From contig NC_073746.1 of assembly GCF_029784135.1 (NCBI RefSeq), positions 250,179,494-250,243,493 of the forward strand: a DNA stretch of 64,000 nucleotides. Reading direction: 5' to 3'. The position numbers were made by a program, and so were the translations under genes. The stretch is from Toxorhynchites rutilus septentrionalis. Lineage: Eukaryota; Arthropoda; Insecta; Diptera; Culicidae. This document shows positions 42,661-54,826 of this stretch, in pieces. The notes under the pieces are model-generated. The model saw nothing but the letters and a program-made list of their open reading frames with translations, had not been told where the DNA came from and did no database searches. How positions within the stretch are numbered: the first letter of the stretch is position 1; each line of letters starts with the position of its first letter.

Positions 42661-43980
42661 AAACTTTCCTCAACGCGGGGAACAAGGTACGCGCGATCAA
42701 CACATTCGCGGTTCCCCTGCTGACCTTCAGTTTTGGTGTAGTCAAATGGAGCAAAACTGACCTAGAGGACCTTGAGAGGTGGATGAGGAAAGCATTCAAA
42801 GAGGCCGGAATGCACCATCCTCAATCGGTACTGGAGAGAGTTTCACTACCACGCAAAGAAGGGGGTCTTGGAATCGTCGACATTTCTGCACTGTGTTGCC
42901 CAGGTACGACAACTGCGCGAGTACTTCGCAGAACGCGCCAACCAAAACGCGCTATACCGGGCTGTCTGCGCCGCTGACAGAGGATACAGCGCTCTGAACT
43001 TGGCACAAGCGGAGTACCAACTAAACTGCAATCTGCAGACAGTGGAGGAGAAGATTGCAGCTTGGAAGCAGAAGGCAGTGCATGGTGCCCACCCCCATCA
43101 ACTGGACCGGCCACACGTCGACAAGGCCGCATCTAATCTGTGGCTAACGCGTGGTGAACTCTCTTCAGTAGTGGAAGCCGACATGATAGCCATTCAGGAC
43201 AGGATAATGCCGACGAGAAACTGCAGGCGGTACGTCTGGCATCAAGACGTTGATGACATTTGCCGGATGTGTCATCGGCCAGGTGAAAACATAGAGCACA
43301 TCATAGGAGGCTGTCCCGTTTTGGCCAACGCAGCCTACACCGAGCGTCACAACAACGTGGCCCGTATTGTTCATCGACAACTGGCGCTCCAATGTGCTCT
43401 ACTGGAAGACAACGTACCAAACTACCGGTACCTGCCTGCACCTGTCCTGGAAAATGACCGTTTCAAGCTGTACTGGGATCGCACTGTTCTGACCGACCTC
43501 TCGATCCACCACAACCACCCAGATATAATGGTTTACGACAAGAGCGACCGCAAAGTCACCATCATCGATGTCGCTATTCCACTGAACCAGAATCTGGAGG
43601 AGACCCACGGTCGCAAAATCTGCAAGTACCGACCATTGGCCGTGGAGCTCAAGGAACTGTGGGGGCTAAGGGAGGTCCCAAGAATTGTTCCAGTCGTTCT
43701 CTCTGGAACTGGAATTATCCCGAAGACACTTCTGGAAGCGCTAAAGGTGTTGAACATCGAGAAGGAATTGGCCGGCATCCAAAAGTCGGTCATCCTTAGC
43801 ACCTGCGCGATTGTCCGACAATTCCTCGGACAGGACTAAAACAGCACGAACATGCAGATACGTGCATTTCGCAGAGCCCCCTTTGGCATTCAGAAGCCCG
43901 GGGGCAGGTGAAAATTCTGGCTAGGTTCGCCTAGTTAAGAAGTGAGATAAGTCTGCCAAAAAAAATTAAAATAAATTAAG
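42661..43980 (+). pseudogene. Non-LTR retrotransposon 3' end with restriction-like endonuclease
   Basis: From about 42667 the plus strand reads INTFAVPLLTFSFGVVKWSK, MHHPQSVLERVSLPRKEGG and GLGIVDISAL, then shifts frame near 42895 and continues to the stop at 43839. The last part has a zinc-finger motif (CRMCHRPGENIEHIIGGC) and a restriction-like nuclease core (PDIMVYDKSDRKVTIIDVA), the arrangement of R2/R4/Dong-type elements, which carry the nuclease C-terminal to the RT. The RT catalytic core is missing (5' truncation). Both flanks are A/T-rich simple sequence. Confidence 0.75.
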
Positions 43981-44325
43981 TTGAACGTATTTTACTGTTG
44001 CATTATCGACACCATACACACTAATCGCAATTTCAGCGGCCTGTCTTGCATTAATAAAAACGAAAATGGAAAATGTACCGAATTTTCTCTTTGTTGACCT
44101 CTATTGTTAACACCCTGTAACTCACAACTGAATGGAACAAACGAAAAACAGCAAAAGATTAGTGTGAAACGTCTCCTTTACAAGAGCTATACCTGACATT
44201 GTATGATCGATATTACGCGAGATATTGATCACTAAAGCCAGCTGTCGAGAAAATAATAGATAACTTCACACGGCATATGGAAGTGTCTTCTCATTTCTTA
44301 ACACATGGATGATATATGTTCTTGT

Positions 44326-45730
44326 TGTATAAGCACTGATTGCCGCAGTAAACTTTCAATAATTGCGGCACCTTCTTTTCCGGTTTTTTACCACTTTTGG
44401 AGCGTGGAGCAGACTGGGAGATGATGGGAGAAACGGCTTGCAACACTCGAGCGTAATTCTGGAGGTAATTGACCATGGGAATGTATGAAGGCATTGATCG
44501 TTGATATGGTCGACATCTCGGGCGGAACCTCCTAGAACAGCGGCGATGTTATCGGCGTCGAGCTTGGCACAGTGATTCTCCCATTCTCGTAGCGTACTTG
44601 GATCAAGGCGGATAGTCAACAGGCAAACAAGAAGTGAACTCCAACGATCGGCCGGTTCTCCCAAGCTCTTGAGGACGGAAATTTGCTGTTCAAAACGGTC
44701 CACCAAGGCCAGAAGTTCTTCAGCGCTCTCCTTGTGCATCGTTGGAGTATCGAAAAGTGCACTGATATTGCATTTGATCAGCTGTCGTTTGTTCTCGAAC
44801 CACAGACGCAACGATCGCCAGGCGTCCTTGTATCCCTGCTCACTGATTCTTATCGGGTCGAGGATGCGTGCTGCTTCTCCTTGCACCAGGCCCTTCAAAT
44901 AGTGCATCTTCTCGACCGCGCTGATATCGTCGCAAGAACCAACCACTGACTCAAACGTATCTTGGAAAACACACCAGTCATCCAATCTTCCGCTAAACTT
45001 TGGCAAAATCAACTCCGGTAGCCGTATGTTAATAGGTCTCACCGGAGGCGGAGGATTTACGGACGCTGAACCACTGGATACCTTCAATTTGCTCATGTAA
45101 AATGCCCGCAGCGAATAATAACTGGTGTCAAATTCGATACGAATTCCTGCACGTTATACTACAGCAACCCCAAGGAATCGGCGATGTTGTCCTTGGTATG
45201 CTCCAGCTCGCTTATCACATTCTCACTATTTTCTACTTCGGTGGCTCCGGCCATCCTCTTTTTCGCACTATTCGCTTCCGCCATTTTCTTTTTTCGGTAG
45301 TGTCACTCCCGGTTCGCGCACTGATTAAACCTCAAAGAATCACTGCTACACAATCGAAATAAATTTCGAACGTTTTCCGAAACTTTTGTCCGTATATTTT
45401 TTTTCGATTTTATCGCCTATCGGGCACACCGTCTTGCTGCAACCGTTTGTTGCTGTTGTTTGTTCACTGCACAATGCTGAACTTACGATGGCGATTTTTT
45501 TTCCCGATGGCGGATTCTTGGAAAGAACACTTTCACGATTACGAATTATCACTTGGGGACACTACCGACGGTGATTTTAGCGCACTTTTAGTCACCACTT
45601 TCTTATTAAAACTATCTTTTCGTGATCAATCCGCTTGTTTGTAAACACAATGTTTATAATGTTCACACACCTTGCGGCACACTGATCCGGTTCGAAGGAC
45701 CAAAATTTATGTATAAGCACTGATTGCCTC
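44326..45730 (-). mobile_element. BEL/Pao LTR retrotransposon fragment
   Basis: A minus-strand fragment with a gag ORF (44356-45096) and about 600 bp of leader. The leader begins near 45712 with ttttggtccttcgaaccgg just after the short word ggcaatcagtgcttataca. The same word also ends the fragment at 44327-44345. This suggests the 3' ends of two LTRs with most of the element deleted between. Pol and complete LTRs are absent. Confidence 0.6.
44356..45096 (-). pseudogene. BEL/Pao gag (DUF1759-type), C-terminally truncated
   Basis: An open minus-strand frame of 246 codons beginning ATG at 45096. Diagnostic blocks: LPELILPKFSGRLDDWCVF, FESVVGSC, VEKMHYLKGLVQGEAARIL, and YKDAWRSLRLWFENKR, which match the conserved N-terminal gag domain of insect BEL/Pao elements. 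In intact elements gag is longer and is followed by protease and RT; here the frame changes meaning after about residue 195 and ends in LTR-like sequence. It would form the particle core; this copy cannot. Confidence 0.8.
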
Positions 45731-45739
45731 ACTGCCCAT

Positions 45740-47236
45740 GATTGCATAGGAGACGTAATCGACAAAACCATTAGTGTTGGGAAAACGCATTTCTGTTTGT
45801 TTTGGCCTACAAGCATAGCCATGCAAATTTCCGATGAAATGATCTGTCCAGTTGAAGGATATTGTCGGCAAAAAGAGGGCCTAGGTGATGCGGATTATAA
45901 CATATTTTTTCCATTTGGAAAACGCTTGCGTCTATTTATGCGAACAATCAATCGTTTCAATGAACATTTGTCCGCATAGCTAGACGTAATCACCAGGTTG
46001 CTCTGTTTGTAGCGTTGGTATTTACAGTTCCGATAATAGTCAAAACGTCTCCGTCGGTAGTTTCAGTTGTTATTGGATAAAATCAAAAGGGTTTGGAAGA
46101 AATTTAGTGAAATGTCTGGAAGAGGTGCCCTTGATTCGTTGTGAGTCTGTGATAGTACTTTTTTCCTGAAGAATACTCTGGGATATGATAAGAACAGCAG
46201 GTTCGGGCAATTAATTGAATTTGTAAAGGCAATCTGCAATGTTGGTAATTAAAGCAACATGATTTATCGATATCACGATCAATCGCATAAAGATGGTGGA
46301 GTGACTTACTCCAACGGTATGAGTAAATGCTGAGTATGTGGAATGATTCAATGTTGGATCCGAGGAGTTATAATGCTAAGAACCAATATCATTTCAATTT
46401 TACTACTGATCTGATTGTTTAATTGTCTACTTGAAGATTCTGTTTAAGCCTTAGCCCAAAGTTTTATAGCAACTTAGGAAATGAATTTCTGATATTCGCA
46501 TGGCATGAACCCACCGTGCAATTACTACAATCGTTAGCAGCTAGGATACGAAAGATCAGCCCATAAACGATCGATCGCTTTCACGATCGTCGATAGGGCC
46601 GAAGATAAGCAATAGAGAACTGTAGATTAAATATCTATAGCGATAGATAGACTTAAGTCAGTTGAAAATAAAATCTCGAACGAAGTAGTCACCTATTGGA
46701 ATCAAATCAACTGTTTAAAATAAACCGTTAGTGACAAATTCACAAGCCGCGTTTTCTGATTGAAACCGGAAAATAGAAGTGCATGTTCAAACAGATTCAA
46801 ATGCAGAAATTTAGGTAATTATGAAATTAAATAACACAATTGCTTCTCTTTGTTCATCGTATACAGAAAATAGTAATTATATGAGCAGCGTTTCAATGCT
46901 TTCTTATATTCATCTATTAGGAAACACTAAGTAATAAGACACTATCGTGACAGACATGTTTGGACTCTACAAAGAATGCGATTCAAATGTAGATTTAGAT
47001 TATAGCACATAATAATACTGACAATTGTTGATTTCGAACGATGTATGAAAGCTGTATGGAACTACGTCTGTTATGCGGACAAACAATGATTTTTCGGAAA
47101 AGTTTTTTCAAAATTGCTCAAATGTTTTCGAACAAACAATGTTTTTTTGCATGTTGAGCAAACGTATTACATTGTGTAGGATGCGAAACAGCGAAAAAGT
47201 CGATTTTGTTCATTCTGTCGTTTACGTCTCCTATAC
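45740..47236. other. AT-rich intergenic, no confident gene
   Basis: No gene recognised. Positions 45731-45755 (tgcccatgattgcataggagacg) resemble 47205-47240 on the opposite strand, so LTR fragments are scattered here. Confidence 0.45.
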
Positions 47237-47310
47237 AAACATGAGCAGCGCAGTAAACTTTCAATAATTGCGGCACCTTCTTTTCCGGTATTTTAACCAC
47301 TGTAGCATAC
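47237..47310 (+). repeat. Short duplicate of the BEL fragment end
   Basis: agtaaactttcaataattgcggcaccttcttttccgg here equals 44348-44384 (same orientation), continuing for about 50 bp with small differences. Confidence 0.8.
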
Positions 47311-47484
47311 ACGAAACACCTCCACAGATTTTTACCAATAAATTTCTTTCGCGATATTTAAAAAAAATTACTCAACACCTTCCGTTCGTTATTTGTAATC
47401 CAACTTAGTTCACATCTATTTGTCTACTACTTTCTCTTGTGTTCTATATACAATTGATTTTTGTTGTGTTGTTTGTGTATTGTC

Positions 47485-47700
47485 AGTACGGCGTGTTTCA
47501 CCGCCTGTCATGGTCTCGCGCAGTGGGTACGGTGTGTAAAAATGGTAAGTATTAATGTTAATGTGTTCTTAATTTCTATGTGTATGGTGATTGCATCGTG
47601 TAGGTGAGTATATACATATTTTACATATTTAATTTAAATTTCATTTCAGGTTTTTGGTTGAGCATTGAACACTTGTTTTCAAGAAAAATATCTTTAAAAA
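47485..47700 (+). promoter_or_regulatory. Candidate short transcript start with a 105-bp intron
   Basis: A TCAGT initiator-like motif lies at about 47483-47487. A consensus donor (aatg followed by gtaagta, GT at 47545-47546) and a consensus acceptor (ttcatttcag, AG at 47648-47649) are 105 bp apart, the size of a small insect intron. Joined exons give ATG followed after three codons by a stop, so any product would be non-coding. Weak call from signals only. Confidence 0.25.
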
Positions 47701-47924
47701 AATGTGTGTTAAATAAACATGATTTAGTTTAAAAAATATGTGATGATAATTAGGATAAAACATGATGCTTTTATTAGTTTTTCCCATTAACTTTCGAATG
47801 TTTATAGAAATCTTCACACATTTTTACAAAATGGAGACATCTGGCATCCCTGATGCAAACGCTAAATACTGTTTAAGACGTTTTCGGGAGATGCGAGTGC
47901 GCGTAAAGTCAAAAAAAAACTGCG

Positions 47925-48010
47925 GAGTAACTCGTACGCCAGATCACGCATGACACTAACTGGTATGATGTGTTCACACGGTGTGAGAAGCTGCACTGAT
48001 GTAACTTAAG
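47925..48010 (+). repeat. Short dispersed repeat, also at 49785-49865
   Basis: acactaactggtatgatgtg followed by ttcacacggtgtgag matches acactaactggcatgatgtg and ttcacaaggtgtgag at about 49808-49843, in the same orientation. Class unknown. Confidence 0.7.
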
Positions 48011-48160
48011 GCCCATTTATACGTTGCTAGTAGCTGACTTGACAGTGAGCAGCTACTGGACCGGTGAACTCGCTTGACAATTGATTGACTTGCCTTGTCC
48101 GTTCACACAGTATGAGCTGCTGACAAGAAACTAGATACTACAGCATTGGCTTACCAGGGA

Positions 48161-48695
48161 TTTTTTTTTTCCCAAAATTTATTTTTTATTAAGGCACATG
48201 TGGCGTTAGCCTGACGGGGCCGGGAGTCCAATATTTTGACATATTTTGTCTTACAACTATGTTAGTAATATGTAACCGATTACTCGCGGTTGGCTCGAGG
48301 TTAGTATTACAAGTGTTCTCATAATTGGTATGTTGCAGTCTTCGATGCTCTATACGTGTGCCCGACACGGGCTACTTCCTATTGGGATGCAGCTGACCAT
48401 TAATCAGCAACGCTCCCTAGTCTGTACCCCATATCTAGCGTGGTGCGTCTTTCTCGACTCGAGGAATCCAGGATAGAATGGTCACTAGCCGGCGCAATCA
48501 TCAGTTCGTGTAGAGTTGTCATGAGCGGTACAACCTTTGGCTCTTGTTGAATCATCAGTGGACTGCACAACCTTTGGCCCGTGCATCTGTAAAGAGTGTG
48601 TGTATGTATTGCCGCGACTAAGTAAAAGTTTATCGATCGCTAGGAGGGATATGAAACGGGGACACAACGAAGGAAACATCATTAAACGTTGACAT
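48161..48695 (-). mobile_element. LINE B copy 3: 3' UTR only
   Basis: Nearly identical to 14283-14815, with poly-T at its left end (48161-48170) and only the last three codons of the ORF at its right end. Flanking words ttaccaggga and tatcccggga may be a diverged target duplication. Confidence 0.9.
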
Positions 48696-48904
48696 ATTGT
48701 ATCCCGGGATGCCAGATAATTTTTAAAATGTCTATCAAATAGTCAGAAACAGCAATCAGGTCCGAATTTGACAGATGATTGATCCGAAATCGACTTCTCA
48801 TTGGCAGTTTTTGTCTCAGATTTTCAGTTGCATTTATCATTACACAATTTTATCGCGAAATACACGCTGACAGTGTATAAAAATACTGCTGAATTTCTTC
48901 GAAC

Positions 48905-49435
48905 TGAAGGTACTATCCGAAAAAGCAGAAAGGCAAAAGGATTTGGGCCAGGAATTGGATGCTAGGAAAAGGTGCAACAAATACAATATTCAAGGAACTC
49001 TACGATAATGGACCCCTAGAGCAGGGTTTTTCAGATTTTTTTTCATGGCAGAGCACTTTTTATAGCAGAAACATTTTACGGAGCACCTGCATTTTTAATA
49101 AAAAAAAAGAAATCCCTTTTCCATTAACATTACCCAAATGGGAACAACTCCATTACGGTTGCGTGTCGCGGCTACACGACAGTGTTGAGAAAAACACCTG
49201 AATAAGTGGAAACACTGTTGGATTTCATTGGTCCAAAAATACAACGCCAAAATACACTCATGAGGGATGCTAGACCTGCAAGAGTGAAATTAAAAAACCA
49301 CATTGATGTGCCTTTCATCTGGAATATCGTTCAAATTGTTGTCGATATTTTTTAGAATCTCGGAAGCATCCATAACTAAGTAATGCCGGAAGTATGTGAT
49401 GCTATAAATAGCAGTCTATATTTTTTTTAAATTTT
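48905..49435 (+). pseudogene. PIF/Harbinger transposase relic
   Basis: The plus strand reads KRIWARNWMLGKGATNTIF and then KELYDNGP (48935-49015), like the N-terminal RRxWWxRxWL...GAxNxLLxEL block of Harbinger nucleases. After an unrelated insert of about 180 bp it reads LDFIGPKIQRQNTLMRDA, then ARPARVKL, and in a shifted frame SGISFKLLSIFFRISEAS and MPEVCDAINSSL. The DDE core downstream is absent. Multiple stops; dead. Confidence 0.65.
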
Positions 49436-50850
49436 ATTTATTTTGCCTTGCCAGCAGCTTCGTGTACCAATTTGTGAAATGAAAATGATAGTAGGTTTAC
49501 AGGTAGAATAAATACACGTCAAAAATTAAAATAATGAATGAAAATGTACTTTTTTAAATCGAATATGTATTCTGTTTCTTAGAACAATACTTTTTCGCAA
49601 ATTGTGAGTGAATTTTGAGTGAAAATTGTGCCTGATAATGATTCTATATTATTAATTCTCAAGAAAACTACAAAGCGTGCAAAACAAAATAACAATGATT
49701 TCGTTTAGAAATTATGAGGGTTTGTTTTTCCAATAATTTTCAAGTCTATTAATATCTTACATATTTATAATATCTTTGAAATAGCTCGCACGCCGGATCA
49801 CACATGACACTAACTGGCATGATGTGTTCACAAGGTGTGAGTAGCTGCACTGCAGTAACTGACTAGATCGACTATTATGCTTACTCGCACCTTCTGAATC
49901 CGGCTTTACTAGGCCGACTCGTATGCTTACTCGCACCGTCTAAACTAGGCTTTAGATTTCAAAAAAAAATTTCACACCGAAAAATTCTCCCGTTGTGCAT
50001 TCTTGATCTGGTTCCATTCGCTTTAATTTTTTATGTTTCAAATCCTCCCTTGTGGCGCCATGAAACATCTACATGGGTCTTCATGATGGATGCTGAGGCG
50101 TGTCGTTAGACTACGGTTACTCGGTCCTATAATGGGTATTAGAATTATCCTCAACGATGCGCCAAATTCAATTTTCGCCCACAGTGTAGTGCGGTTCAAA
50201 GTAGCCCTTAATTGGCATCGGTGTTGTCAGTTGATCGTTAGCACGGTCACGACGGTGGTGGTTTCGATCGTGTTTTAGTGCAACTACCAGCAGAGCAGTT
50301 TCCAGGTTTAATCTCGATTCAAGAGCGGCGATGGGAACGTTTGTGTGTAGGTTGTTACCGTTTTTCTTGTGACAATGCTTCTTACCTGTCAAATCATCAT
50401 TGAAAACACAACATACTCTTCGGATTTGAATGGATTTGGGCTTTTCAAATTCCATTAGAGAGATGTTCGGCGTTACTGCAGCAGGCAAAATGATGCAATT
50501 GCAGTACTTTCAAAAAGTGTTTTCACCCCTGATTATTTCACCCGAATCATCATTTTAACATCATTTTTTCTTGTTGACCAGCAGTTTTAAGCTCACACTG
50601 ATCCTACCATCTAGGATTTGATGACCATTGATGTTGAATACTCATCTTCATGGCAAATAATAATCCATCATTAGACATCACAACTGTGTGACCAATCTTT
50701 TCGCACCATTTTCGGCTGCCCTGTAGATGAGTGTAAATAGCTGAAATAATAAGCCCAATTCACAGACTTCGACAAGAAAAACTTCGAGAACACCTTACAT
50801 TTGACGAGCCATCAATTAAAAACCACAAACAAATAATTCGCAATCGCGAG
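49436..50850. other. Intergenic with one short repeat copy
   Basis: The repeat at 49785-49865 is the only recognised element. Open frames at 50090-50488 on both strands have no recognisable features. Confidence 0.45.
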
Positions 50851-52540
50851 CCGTGCTCCGAGAGTCAAAATGACCGACAGAATCCGATTTGCCATTGCAT
50901 CCATCCACCCATACCCCACTCGACGGAACGACGGTCACGAACGTCCACCCAAACCGTGTTAAGGTTAACGGTTGGAAATGCGAAAATCAAACCCGAAGCA
51001 GAACTGGTTTCTTGCGAGTGCATGTTTTGCATGCAGTCGTGGCAACGTCTGATCGACTTTGGATCGCTCACTCCCTCGGTGAAACACGATGGAGGCGTCG
51101 CGCTGAATCGGCCATCCAAATTTTAGATGCTTCCGCTTCAGCACCGGATTTGCGAATCTCCTTGCTGTGGCTATAATCTTAGAATCGTAGTTTGCTGGAA
51201 AGGCAATTAATGGGGTAAAACCTTTAATTTCGAGCATTTGTTCCAAGAGCAACGTGTTTCAAATTATACAACCGGGATTGCGGGAATTATGCATGCTTGG
51301 TAATTTTACGACTGTTACTTCGTTGCGTAGGAATTCTTCACTCGACATATAGAAAATGTCAGGATCAGTCTAAAATACACTTGGATAGCAATTATTTAAG
51401 GAAATTATGCGTGTCGTTCGATTTGAGTGCTTTTGGAACTTTTGGAATTCTTGAAAAAGTTTCGCATTTTCATTACTCGGGTCTGAAGCCGGCCTCTCGT
51501 CCACGAGGCAAAACCAGCCGCGGTTAAGCGGCTGTTTCTGTTGAATTAAAATTAAAATCGAACAATGTAAGTAGCCCGAAAAAAGTCAAAAAACCGGAAT
51601 TGATGGTTTCACATTTACCAAGAATACATCTCGCAGAACGCAGGGATAGCATTTCAGTGCGAGCATTCATCTTTTTTTTCTCGCCTGCGATTAAGGTCAA
51701 GACACAAAAGCATGCGATGTTCGCATCGCGCAGCATCCGGGTTGGGGCTTTGATTCACGCGTGAGTAAGCCTCCGCGCATGGAGAATGGAGAGCATCAAG
51801 AAGATTCTGTGCCACGACAAACACAAACACATCCACTATAAAAGGTGGCGTTCTTTGTGCTGTCGCTGTCGATCTGCGTCTTCGCAAGAGATTCGCAAGT
51901 AAGCGGTGGTATGCGGTATGCAAACGTGACTCACCCGCTGAGAGTGCACAAATGTGCGATGCGTTGAGACAAGCCTAAAAGTCAACTACGACTAATTGGC
52001 GAAGCTTAGCGAGTGCAAACGTTGCATGAGTCCGAAAATCCCATATTAGCACTAAGGCTTCAACACAATAAACCCAACTCGGAACTTTTTGGGAAGTACA
52101 AATGGGAAGAAAAACCAACCGATGTCCGTTGTGTGGAATCCACCCACTTTTTGTGTCTGTTTGCGTAGAGTTGACACGAAGGGAGTAATGAACTTATAAA
52201 ACCGTGGCCGCGTTTCGGACACGGTCGTAAGATCAAACGTGACTGGATTCCTCTCCCGCCGGTCGGATGCTACCCGCATCGTGATCGTTCACAATAAGAA
52301 GAGAAATATAAAAATATAGACTAACCCGATTTGATCGTTAAAACCCAGGCTTGGGGTTCGTCGCTCGCGAATTCAATCGATGGGAATCGGCCATTTTTTT
52401 TCGCATAGGGCATTTCAGAACGATAGCCGCGCCGCATGCGCAAGTTCTGAATACGCAATGACTTGGCTTCTAAAGAAATCTCGCGTCGCAACATGAATGG
52501 GTAATTAATTGTCACACAACAGTTTGTTGTTATCTGGCTG
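50851..52540. other. GC-richer intergenic stretch, possible upstream region
   Basis: This stretch is less AT-rich and has overlapping open frames on both strands (50865-51252, 51297-51527, 51654-51923) without recognised motifs. A candidate promoter lies inside at 51837. It could flank a gene outside what I can recognise. Confidence 0.4.
51837..51898 (+). promoter_or_regulatory. Candidate TATA promoter and first exon
   Basis: TATAAAAG at 51837-51844, followed about 55 bp later by a donor-like cgcaagtaagc (GT at 51899-51900). No initiator consensus or second exon identified. Confidence 0.3.
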
Positions 52541-53540
52541 GATGGAATTTCTGGATGTTCGCACTGTGACTCGTCTATGTGTGGGAAAATATTTATGGGG
52601 GCGCATTAAAAGGAAAGATATCGATACTCAACCGGGTACGTGTGGAAATGCAGCACCAACGTTCAATTTATGAGGGTCGTTAAATTTGATTAGCTTTTAA
52701 GTGGATTGATAGTGGATTTTAATGCAAGTTTTTACACCCCGTGTTGTACTTGTAGGACATGAAATAATTGGACTTTCTGAGGATTGAATTACACGTACTT
52801 TATGGACGATAATTACATTACGAGGGTCTTGAGAGTCATTCTGACATTGGAGTTGAGGGCCTTTTTACCTGATTAAACCTGAACTGCAAGATTGGCTTAA
52901 GCAGTGGACATAACAATCGCCCGCACTCTGAGCGGACTTATGGATGATTTTGTACATTATTATAAATTCCAATAGAGTAATGTCTAAAATATCGACACTA
53001 TATCTCAAAGCAAACTGCCTGTTTGAAACATGACGTTCGACAAAGTTGTTGGAAAGTCAATGGACTTTCGATGGAAAATGTTTAAAAAACTTATTCAGAA
53101 ATTGAATTTCAAATTAGAAAGTATGAGTGATTTGAAAAACATGAACAAGCAGTATCTTCTGCGTAGAACGAGATACAGTCAATCGCCAAATTGAGTGTAC
53201 AAATGCTACTTGACGATACGATACGATTGATTTCCATTTATTTGGTATAAAATATTTTGAATACATTGATTCTTTTGATGCATATTAATTACTCACACAT
53301 TTAACTAACTGTACGTGCAATTAAATTCCGCGAAAAGTTTGCTAATTGTTTATTCCTAAAAATTGCAAACAATCTCATAATTGAGTATACACCTTTAATT
53401 TCTCCGAACAAATTAGCCTTGTAAATAAGATCTTTGCGAATAAGCGTACTTTTTTGTCGTCAGTGATCGGTGTCAACACTTAACCACTGCTTGGGCAGTG
53501 TTGATTTTTGTTTTTCTATGGATGTTTGAAAAAGTTTTTA
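52541..53540. other. AT-rich, nothing certain; may include the Tc1 left end
   Basis: The word tacagtcaatcgccaaattg at about 53173 resembles a Tc1-type terminal repeat, but no inverted partner was found beyond the element's right side. Confidence 0.35.
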
Positions 53541-53547
53541 TCAAAAT

Positions 53548-54820
53548 GGCAAGTTAGAGGAAAGAAATATTGTTACACGTCTTCTTGAATGCCACTAACG
53601 TTCTTAGAGGAACTTCGCCTCTCAACGTAGTATTACTTGCGTCATGTTGCATTAGTACTTAGTTGAGATTTCTATGCCAAATAACACGCCTTGAATGCAT
53701 TCTGAGTGGCAAGCTCTAGAATACACGTGACCCCTGTGCAAGTCGGAGAAAATTTATTTGACGAAAAATTTCCCCGACCAGAACGGAAATCGAACCGGAA
53801 CCCCCGGAATGTTAGGTGTGACGCGAACCACTCGACCAAGAGAGCCACATTGTTACACGTACAATGAAAATAAATATGAATTGTCGTGGAAAGACATTGC
53901 AGAAAATAGCAGATATAGTCGGAAGAACCCACTATACAGCAAAGCATAAATAAGCGGAATTATGAAGGAACCATGGAAAATCTCCCGAGTAGAAGGCACA
54001 AACGTATCCTGTTTTCTGATGATGAACGAGTAATTGTGCGAACATTTCGAAAGAACTCTTTCATTCCTAACATTCCTAAATTGATTACCGAAATAGCCGG
54101 CGCCATTGGAAAACCTGTCAGCACAGACACTGTTTAGAGAGTAGCATACAGGAACACTCTGAGAGGTCGTGTTGGCCGTGAAAAGTCTTTCATCTCAAAG
54201 GTGAACATTGAATAACGACTACAGTTTGCTAAGGCATATGTTAACAGACCTAAGGAGTTCTGGGTCCTTTATACAGATGAGATGAAAACCAATCTCTTTG
54301 AATTAGATGGAGGACAGATGGTGTGAAGGAAACCAGGATCGGTGCTCCAGGTTCAACATTTGGTTCCAACAGTAAAACACGGCGACGGTGATCAGATGAT
54401 GAATGGTACATTGGCGGCTTCTGGATCCGGAACCATAGAGTTTATCGATTTGGCGATGGATAAGATGGGATCATTGAACATTCTGAAACGTAACCTTCAG
54501 TGTCGCGTGCAAAAAATGGCTCTCTTTCGTGATTACTACTTCCAACAGGATAATGACCCGAAGCAAACTGACCTCATCTTGCGGGTGTGCCAATTCTATA
54601 ATGTCCCAATCAACTCAAAACACCTCCGCAATCACCGGATTTGAACACTATTGAGCATCTATAGTGGGGAATCAAGAAATGTCTGAAGAATAAAAATCCA
54701 GGGAAAGAAGCAGAACTCGAAACGACGATTAAGGAGATCTGGGAGAGCATTCCGTTTACAGTGACCAAAAATCTCGCCTCGGCGCTTGCAGACAGTGCTG
54801 GACGCCGAAGGGGGCCATAC
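53548..54820 (+). pseudogene. Tc1-type (DD34E) transposase, broken, with SINE insertion
   Basis: The plus-strand start MAS, stop, RKEILLHVQ at 53548 is split by a SINE. It resumes with LSWKDIAE and IVGRTHYTAKHK, then continues through LPSRRHKRILFSDDERVIV to VLYTDEMKTNLFELDG (first catalytic Asp), MDKMGSLNILKRNL, YYFQQDNDPKQT (second Asp) and PPQSPDLNTIEHL (Glu). Allowing one indel, the last two are 34 residues apart, the Tc1 spacing. Several stop codons and shifts are visible. The frame at 54342-54644 is only its middle part. Element ends unresolved. Confidence 0.85.
53581..53848 (-). mobile_element. tRNA-derived SINE, copy 2, with 12-bp TSD
   Basis: Same body and tRNA-like head as 5445-5722, in the same orientation. 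It is flanked by perfect copies of attgttacacgt at 53569-53580 and 53849-53860. Removing it restores continuity of the Tc1 N-terminal coding region. Its A and B boxes are more mutated than in copy 1. Confidence 0.9.
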
Positions 54821-54826
54821 CAAATA

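Noticed and set aside
46111..46150. ATG with MSGRGALDSL and a GTGAGT donor, histone-like start
   Set aside because: Only ten codons, no continuation found; the match to histone starts is by chance.
50865..51252. Overlapping frames on both strands in GC-richer DNA
   Set aside because: Length is explained by composition; no domain or splice support.
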